In this document: positions 5,433 to 9,923 of the stretch, piece by piece
Layout of the letters: each line of letters starts with the position of its first letter
How positions within the stretch are numbered: position 1 is the first letter of the stretch
Assembly (NCBI GenBank): GCA_001817615.1
Contig: MHIR01000071.1
Location: 22,322-32,244 of the forward strand
Source of the DNA: Candidatus Buchananbacteria bacterium RIFCSPLOWO2_02_FULL_46_11b
GTDB lineage: Bacteria; Patescibacteriota; Patescibacteriia; Buchananbacterales; UBA6539
DNA length: 9,923 bases
Direction: 5' to 3'
Made by a program: the position numbers and the translations under genes
Notes under the pieces: model-generated
The model's database searches: none
What the model saw: only the letters and a program-made list of their open reading frames with translations
Told to the model about the DNA's origin: nothing

Positions 5433-7664
5433 TTAACTTTTCTTCAAAAACTCCCTCGCCCGACCAACCGCCTCGCCCGCTTTATCCAGCCAAATAATAT
5501 TTTTATCGCGTTTAAACCACGTCATCTGGCGTTTGGCAAAATCGGCGATGGCCGAGTTAAGCTGACCATACAGCTCTTCGTAAGACAGCTTGCCTTGCAG
5601 ATACCTCGCCACAAAGCGGTATTCCAGCCCGAATTCCTCAAGCCGCTTCCAGGATACGCCTCGGCGGTGCAATTTCCTAATTTCTTCAATCATCCCCTCT
5701 TTTTCCAGCCGGTCTTTTAAGCGCTTGGCAATTCTTTCTCTTAAAACTTCCCGCGGGAAAGTTAAACCCAAAAGCAGAAAATCATAAGGCGGTTTCTGTT
5801 TTGTTTCCTGTTGGGATTTTGGCTTGCCGGTTTGGTAATAGATTTCCAGCGCCCGCTCTACTCGTCGCCGGTTATTTTTATCAATAACGGCAAAGGTTTC
5901 CGGATCAATTTTCTTCAGCAGCGCCAGTAGTTGTTTAAGGCTTAACTTGCTAAGATTCGCCCTTGTTTTCGTGTTTTCGTGTTTTCGTGTTTTCGTGAAA
6001 GAAAATCCTTCGACTAACGCCGAAATATACAGCCCGCTGCCGCCGCAGATAACCGGCACTCTCCCCCGCCTTAGAATCTCCTTGATTCTCTCTAAAGCCG
6101 CCGTCTGCCATTGAGCCGCGGTGTATTGCCCTTTGGGATTTTCTACGTCAATTAAGTGATACATAATATGCGAGCTGTTAGCTTTTAGCTTATAGCTTTT
6201 AGGGTTTAAAGAATATTCCCCGAGGTCTTTACCCGTCCCCACATCCATCCCTTGATAAACCTGCCGCGAATCGGCCGAAATTATTTCGCCGTTGAACTGT
6301 TTGGCCAGCTTGACCGCCAATTTGGTCTTGCCCGACGCTGTCGTGCCTAAAATCGCCAAAATTCGGGGCAGGCGGCCCAGTAAACCAAAGGCATAGGCGT
6401 CAATGACCTCCACTATAATTAATTCGCCGGTGCGGTCAAAATCGCAGGCGAATTTGATATTTTTAAAATTCCGGGTCCGGCCGAAAGCAAAACCGCCTTT
6501 ATAGGATTCAGCCAAGACTTCAACTGTCTGGCCGATCAGCCCTTTATTTTTCTTTAAAGCCGTCTTTTTTAAAATCTCGGTCAGAATTTTTTCCCGTTTT
6601 TTCTTTTCTAACAAAGAAACATCGTCTTTCAGTTTGGCCGCCGCGGTTCCCGGCCGGGCGGAATATCGGGCGATAAAGGCCAGATCAAATTTCGCTTTTT
6701 CAAACAGCTTGGCGGTATTTAAAAATTGTTTTTTGGTTTCAGTGGGAAAGCCGGCGATAATATCCGTGGAAACGGCAAGCCCCGGCATCGCTTTTCTGGC
6801 CCGCTTGATTAAATCAACATAATGCCCGGCCGTATAATGGCGGTTCATTTTTTTCAAAATTTCATCGTCTCCGGACTGCGCCGGCAAATGCAGATACGGC
6901 ATAACGTGCCGGCTTTCAGCCATAGTTTTTATCAGCTTATCGGACAAATCTTTCGGGTGGCTGGTGGCAAACGACAGCCAGTAATCGCCGGGCATGGCGT
7001 CAATCCGCCGCAGTAGCTCAGGGAAACTAAGCGAGCTTGTAGCTTGCCCGCCCGCAACGCTTCGCGAAGCGTTGCGGGCGGGTAGCTTATAACTTGTAGC
7101 CTTATAACTATTCACATTTTGACCGATTAAGGTTATTAGCTTGTATCCTTTTTCAATCAACTCTCGGCACTCTTCAATAATCTCCCCGGCCGGCCTGGAT
7201 ACCTCCCGCCCCCGCGTAAACGGCACGACGCAGTAAGAACAGAAGTTATCGCAGCCGGTCATGATGGGCACGTAAGCCTGAAATTTTGAATTGTAGGCCG
7301 GGTGAATATTTGAGAAGTTTCTAAGTTGGTAAGTCCCGACGATTGCCTTTGACAAGTTAGACAAATCTTTGGCCGGCAAAACCACATCAAAAAACTCCGC
7401 CAATTTTTTTTCATCGGAAGATAAAATACAGCCGGACAAAATCGTTAAAAGCGGCCGCTTCCGCCTAATGGCGTCAAACTTAATTTTCAGACCAAAAAGC
7501 CGGTCCACGGCCGTCTGGCGCACCGAGCAGGCCAGCACCAAGACCAAATCGGCCTCGTTTAATTCCGAGGCCGGGAGGTAGCCGAGTTGTTTGAGTAGGC
7601 CGGCAGCTTTTTCCGAATCGGATTTGTTGAACTGGCAGCCGAAGGCGATGATATGGTATTTCAT
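5433..7664 (-). CDS. MiaB-MiaA fusion: tRNA A37 methylthiotransferase joined to dimethylallyltransferase
   Basis: One 743-residue frame holds two whole enzymes. Residues 1-430 are MiaB: the N-terminal domain has Cys10 (FGCQFNKSDSE), Cys46 (ACSVRQTAVDRLFG) and Cys79; the radical SAM CxxxCxxC is Cys138/142/145; a TRAM domain covers about 377-430. MiaB adds the 2-methylthio group to i6A37. Residues about 432-743 are MiaA, which makes i6A37 from DMAPP: P-loop GTTASGKT (440-447), SADSRQVYQGMDVGTGK with Asp465 as likely catalytic base, GGSGLYI (541-547), RVERALEIYYQTGKP and KRQMTWFKRD. The TRAM end (VEVIDAYAFGLLG) runs into RLPRILAILG with no linker and no ATG. Three in-frame repeat inserts lie near 188-213, 487-498 and 557-568. 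ATG 7664 gives the MiaB N-terminus; an extension to 7700 would only translate a leader repeat. It follows thrS by 93 nt. I read the fusion as real; activity of both halves is inferred. Confidence 0.93.
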   Translation of the reverse strand: MKYHIIAFGCQFNKSDSEKAAGLLKQLGYLPASELNEADLVLVLACSVRQTAVDRLFGLKIKFDAIRRKRPLLTILSGCILSSDEKKLAEFFDVVLPAKDLSNLSKAIVGTYQLRNFSNIHPAYNSKFQAYVPIMTGCDNFCSYCVVPFTRGREVSRPAGEIIEECRELIEKGYKLITLIGQNVNSYKATSYKLPARNASRSVAGGQATSSLSFPELLRRIDAMPGDYWLSFATSHPKDLSDKLIKTMAESRHVMPYLHLPAQSGDDEILKKMNRHYTAGHYVDLIKRARKAMPGLAVSTDIIAGFPTETKKQFLNTAKLFEKAKFDLAFIARYSARPGTAAAKLKDDVSLLEKKKREKILTEILKKTALKKNKGLIGQTVEVLAESYKGGFAFGRTRNFKNIKFACDFDRTGELIIVEVIDAYAFGLLGRLPRILAILGTTASGKTKLAVKLAKQFNGEIISADSRQVYQGMDVGTGKDLGEYSLNPKSYKLKANSSHIMYHLIDVENPKGQYTAAQWQTAALERIKEILRRGRVPVICGGSGLYISALVEGFSFTKTRKHENTKTRANLSKLSLKQLLALLKKIDPETFAVIDKNNRRRVERALEIYYQTGKPKSQQETKQKPPYDFLLLGLTFPREVLRERIAKRLKDRLEKEGMIEEIRKLHRRGVSWKRLEEFGLEYRFVARYLQGKLSYEELYGQLNSAIADFAKRQMTWFKRDKNIIWLDKAGEAVGRAREFLKKS
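5965..5996. repeat. 8-nt tandem repeat, four perfect copies, inside the MiaA half
   Basis: Four exact copies of gttttcgt stand head to tail (5965-5996). On the coding strand the unit reads ACGAAAAC and, since 8 is not a multiple of 3, cycles through all three frames to encode TKTRKHENTKTR (residues 557-568). It follows the conserved LVEGF segment of MiaA, at a variable surface region. Confidence 0.9.
6173..6204. repeat. AGCTTATAGCTTTTAG repeat inside the MiaA half
   Basis: The + strand holds agctgttagctt (6173-6184) and agcttatagcttttag (6187-6202), both identical to parts of the intergenic repeat at 2294-2319. On the coding strand this gives PKSYKLKANSS (about residues 488-498), placed between the MiaA segments DVGTGKDLGEY and YHLIDV, where the family normally has a shorter loop. 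Confidence 0.82.
7026..7103. repeat. In-frame palindromic insert in the MiaB radical SAM domain
   Basis: A perfect 36-nt palindrome (7047-7082) lies between copies of tagctt/acttgtagc-type words (7034-7046 and 7083-7100). The palindrome is exactly 12 codons and in phase, encoding PARNASRSVAGG (residues 195-206). The whole insert, about residues 188-213, separates LIGQNVNSY from FPELLRRI, which are only a few residues apart in ordinary MiaB proteins. Confidence 0.9.
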
Positions 7665-7757
7665 AGTAAGCAAGATAGGCAAGATAGGCAAGATAAGCAA
7701 GATAAGGGTTAAGCTTTGTTCTTATCTTGCTTATCTCGCTGAAAACTTATCTTGCTT
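7665..7757. repeat. thrS to miaB-miaA spacer with 9-nt repeats and a 16-bp hairpin
   Basis: On the + strand, aagcaagat-type units repeat every 9 nt (about 7668-7706). agataagcaagataag (7691-7706) is a perfect complement of cttatcttgcttatct (7721-7736) around a 14-nt loop. A further half-unit, cttatcttgctt, lies at 7746-7757. The array begins four bases before the miaB-miaA ATG, so it would form the 5' leader of that cistron. There is no T run, so it is not a normal terminator, but the hairpin could affect read-through from thrS or translation. Confidence 0.8.
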
Positions 7758-9524
7758 TTATTTCCGCTCTTTAATTTCACTCACCACTCTCTCTATAAAC
7801 GCTCCCTTAGACATACCCGCCACGTCCTTTTGGCTCCGTAGCCTGACCTGCAGATCGCCGCCCTCGGCTTCTTTTTGGCCGATGACCACCATGTAAGGCA
7901 CTTTCTGTTTCTCTCCTTTTCTGATTTTATAGCCCACGGTTTCATTTAAATCATCCAGCCAAACGCGGATGCCGGCTTGGCTTAACTCCCCGGCAAATTT
8001 CCTGGCCGCCTTGAGGAAATCCTGGCCCACGGGAACGACCTGGACCTGGTGCGGGCAAAGCCAGACCGGAAAAACGCCGGCGTAATGTTCAATTAAAATC
8101 GCCAAAAACCTTTCATGCGAAGAAAGCGGGGCGCGGTGGATGACAAAGACTTCGTTGTTGTGTTTGCCCGTCTCGTCGGTATAGCATAAATTGAATTTGC
8201 CTTTGGCGGCGAAATCCAGCTGGATCGTGGACATGGTTTCTTCGCGGCCGATCACGTTTTTGATTTGGACGTCAATTTTCGGGCCGTAAAAAGCCGCCTC
8301 GTCTTTGGCTTCAATAAAATCAACTTTTAATTCCTTCAGCGCCTCGCGGATTATCCGCTCGGCATATTCCCAGTTCTTCGGCTCATTGATGTATTTTTCC
8401 GTGTGCTCGGGATCCCAGAGCGACAGGCGAAAAGAATAATCTTTTAACCCAAAAATCTTGAATTCTTCAAACATCAAAGCCATGACATTTTTGAATTCCT
8501 GCTTAATCTGATCGCCGCGGCAATAAATATGAGCGTCGTTTTGGGCGATGCCGCGCACGCGTAAAAGCCCGGCTAAAGTTCCCGAGAGCTCATTTCTATA
8601 AACCGTGCCGTATTCGGCGATTCTGACCGGCAATTCGCGGTAGCTGTGCAGATTATGATTATAAATCGTGTGGTGGTGGGGGCAATTCATGGCCTTCAGA
8701 TAATAAGTTCCGTCATCTATTGTCATACCCGGATACATGCTGTCTTTATAATAAGGCAAGTGGCCGGATTTGACGTATAATTCTTCTTTGGCCAGATGCG
8801 GAGTAATCACGCGAATGTAGCCGTCGCGCTCCTCCAATTCCACGGCCAATTTTTCAATTTCGTTTCTGATAATCACGCCTTTGGGCAGCCACAAAGCCAA
8901 GCCCTTGCCGATTAAATCATCAAAAAAGAAAAGCTGCTGGTCGGCGCCGATAACGCGGTGGTCCCTTTTCTTGGCTTCCGCCAAAAGCGCCAGATAATCG
9001 CTTAATTCTTTCTCGCCGGCAAACGCCGTGCCGTAAACGCGCTGCAGCATTTTATTTTTTTCGCTCCCCTTCCAGTAAGCGCCGGCCAAGCGCAGAAGCT
9101 TAACCGCGCCAATTTCCTTGGTTGAATCAAGATGCGGCCCGGCGCAAAGATCAACGAATTTACGCTTGCCATCGGCCGCCACCAGGCGGTAAAAGCTCAA
9201 TTTCTTTTCGCCTTCTTTTTTTAAATCTTCCCCTAATTCCAGCTTATAGGGCTGCTTTTTACCCTTGATGTATTTCAGGGATTTTTCCGTTTCCCCTTCG
9301 TACTTTTCAAATTTCTGATTTTGCCTGATAATCTCTTTCATTTTCTTTTCAATCTTTGCCAGATCCTCTTCGGCAAAAGTCTCTTTGCCCAGGTCAAAAT
9401 CATAATAAAAGCCGTCCTCAATCGCGGGCCCGATGCCTAATTTGGCCTCGGGGAATAATTCAAGCACCGCTTCAGCCAGAACATGGCTGGCCGAATGGCG
9501 GAGGGTTTGGAGATTGTGTTTCAT
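7758..9524 (-). CDS. thrS: Threonyl-tRNA synthetase lacking the TGS domain
   Basis: This 588-residue class II synthetase charges tRNA(Thr). It begins directly with the editing domain: HSASH (His10, His14) and DLCAGPH (Cys127, His131) are the metal-site-like residues that hydrolyse mischarged Ser-tRNA(Thr). The catalytic core (about 195-485) has AMNCPHH (Cys281), GTVYRNELSG with motif 2 Arg310, NDAHIYC (His332) and VIHRAPLSSHERF (His463); Cys281, His332 and His463 are the zinc ligands that select threonine. The anticodon-binding domain covers about 488-588. Common bacterial ThrRS is about 640 residues with an N-terminal TGS domain of about 60 residues; that domain is absent here, and the AT-rich repeat upstream leaves no room for it. 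ATG 9524 has no Shine-Dalgarno. The miaB-miaA gene follows after 93 nt on the same strand. Confidence 0.97.
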   Translation of the reverse strand: MKHNLQTLRHSASHVLAEAVLELFPEAKLGIGPAIEDGFYYDFDLGKETFAEEDLAKIEKKMKEIIRQNQKFEKYEGETEKSLKYIKGKKQPYKLELGEDLKKEGEKKLSFYRLVAADGKRKFVDLCAGPHLDSTKEIGAVKLLRLAGAYWKGSEKNKMLQRVYGTAFAGEKELSDYLALLAEAKKRDHRVIGADQQLFFFDDLIGKGLALWLPKGVIIRNEIEKLAVELEERDGYIRVITPHLAKEELYVKSGHLPYYKDSMYPGMTIDDGTYYLKAMNCPHHHTIYNHNLHSYRELPVRIAEYGTVYRNELSGTLAGLLRVRGIAQNDAHIYCRGDQIKQEFKNVMALMFEEFKIFGLKDYSFRLSLWDPEHTEKYINEPKNWEYAERIIREALKELKVDFIEAKDEAAFYGPKIDVQIKNVIGREETMSTIQLDFAAKGKFNLCYTDETGKHNNEVFVIHRAPLSSHERFLAILIEHYAGVFPVWLCPHQVQVVPVGQDFLKAARKFAGELSQAGIRVWLDDLNETVGYKIRKGEKQKVPYMVVIGQKEAEGGDLQVRLRSQKDVAGMSKGAFIERVVSEIKERK

Positions 9525-9535
9525 ATGGTTTAAAT

Positions 9536-9628
9536 AAATTATAAATTTTAAATTTTAATTTTAAATGATAAAATTTTAAAATTCTTTCATTTAAAATTGG
9601 ACATTAAATTGAAATTTAAAATTTAAAA
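9536..9628. repeat. AT-rich repeat region between the acetyltransferase gene and thrS
   Basis: The spacer is nearly all A and T and consists of overlapping aaattttaaa/atttaaaatt words. aattttaaatga (9557-9568) is a perfect complement of tcatttaaaatt (9587-9598) around an 18-nt loop, so a hairpin can form at the 3' end of the acetyltransferase message. Promoter hexamers cannot be assigned reliably in sequence of this composition. Confidence 0.65.
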
Positions 9629-9923
9629 TTAGCGCTTTATAGTATTATAAAACTCTTCCTTAAGCAAATCCATCCAGCACTGGTCATGGAAAAAGCCGTC
9701 AAGCTCCAAAAGCCGCCTGATCCGGCCGGCCGGCTTAAAACCCAATTTTTTATAAGACTTCTCCCCGCGGATATTAAAAGCGATGTAGCGCAGATAAATC
9801 AAACGCAGCTTAAGCTTTTTAAAGCCATAGTTAATAATCAGCCGACCGGCTTCGGTCCCGCACCCTTGGCCCCAGTATTTCTTGTCGCCGATAAAAATGC
9901 CGAATTCCGCGTTTTTATCCAGG
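9629..9923 (-). CDS. GNAT-family N-acetyltransferase, RimJ/RimL-like (5' end outside window)
   Basis: The last 97 codons of a - strand gene are present, ending in TAA (9631-9629); the start lies beyond 9923. The product acetylates an amine using acetyl-CoA. FGIFIGDKKYWGQGCGTEA is the beta4-helix acetyl-CoA pyrophosphate-binding motif (Q/R-x-x-G-x-G/A type, here GQGCGT). LRYIAFNIRGEKSYKKLGFK is the family's Asn plus KLGF segment, and FFHDQCWMDLL is the usual C-terminal strand of the RimJ/RimL-like branch. The substrate (ribosomal protein, small molecule or antibiotic) cannot be told from this fragment. The reading frame is intact to the window edge. It lies 104 nt upstream of thrS on the same strand, with an AT-rich hairpin between them. 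Confidence 0.92.
   Translation of the reverse strand, partial: LDKNAEFGIFIGDKKYWGQGCGTEAGRLIINYGFKKLKLRLIYLRYIAFNIRGEKSYKKLGFKPAGRIRRLLELDGFFHDQCWMDLLKEEFYNTIKR

Noticed and set aside
7665..7700. Start of the MiaB-MiaA fusion at 7700
   Set aside because: The added residues MLILPILPILLT are just the translated 9-nt leader repeat; ATG 7664 gives the normal MiaB N-terminus.
5965..7736. CRISPR-like arrays
   Set aside because: Repeats are 8-9 nt and adjacent, without unique spacers of regular length, and no cas gene is present.
9525..9628. T-box or other riboswitch controlling thrS
   Set aside because: Only 104 nt separate it from the previous gene and they are simple AT repeats, without specifier or antiterminator elements.

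Overview
The window looks like a chromosomal segment from a small-genome bacterium of the Candidate Phyla Radiation (Patescibacteria/Parcubacteria-like), using the standard stop set (TAA and TGA both act as stops). This is inferred from gene style: a threonyl-tRNA synthetase without a TGS domain, a GatB, short proteins of no recognised family, several genes without a Shine-Dalgarno, and many 8-17 nt repeats both between and inside genes. No phage, plasmid, CRISPR, rRNA or tRNA genes were seen.

Layout. On the + strand, 1-117 is the 3' end of atpD and 204-647 is atpC, the end of an F-type ATP synthase operon. A short beta-carbonic-anhydrase-like gene (693-1103) follows, with its own probable promoter and a clear terminator (1124-1152). 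A consensus extended -10 promoter (1218-1246) drives a two-gene unit: a 40-residue basic peptide (1312-1434) overlapping by ATGA an exported MltB-type lytic transglycosylase (1431-2237). Then come gatB (2468-3988) and two unrecognised helical proteins (4212-4820 and 4840-5328), closed by a terminator (5351-5379) that can work in both directions.

On the - strand, running toward that terminator, are a GNAT acetyltransferase (9629-9923, cut by the window edge), thrS (7758-9524) and a 743-codon gene (5433-7664) that encodes a complete MiaB methylthiotransferase joined directly to a complete MiaA dimethylallyltransferase. Four of the recognised genes concern translation: gatB (tRNA-dependent amidation), thrS (tRNA charging), and the two halves of the fusion, which catalyse successive modifications of A37 in tRNAs reading UNN codons.

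The most striking points are the MiaB-MiaA fusion and the three in-frame repeat inserts within it. One insert carries a perfect 36-nt palindrome that is exactly 12 codons. Another shares a 16-nt word with an intergenic hairpin about 3.9 kb away. Related short repeats sit immediately before the start codons of atpC, gatB and miaB-miaA. This resembles a palindromic or short-repeat family that tolerates insertion into reading frames, comparable in concept to Rickettsia palindromic elements.
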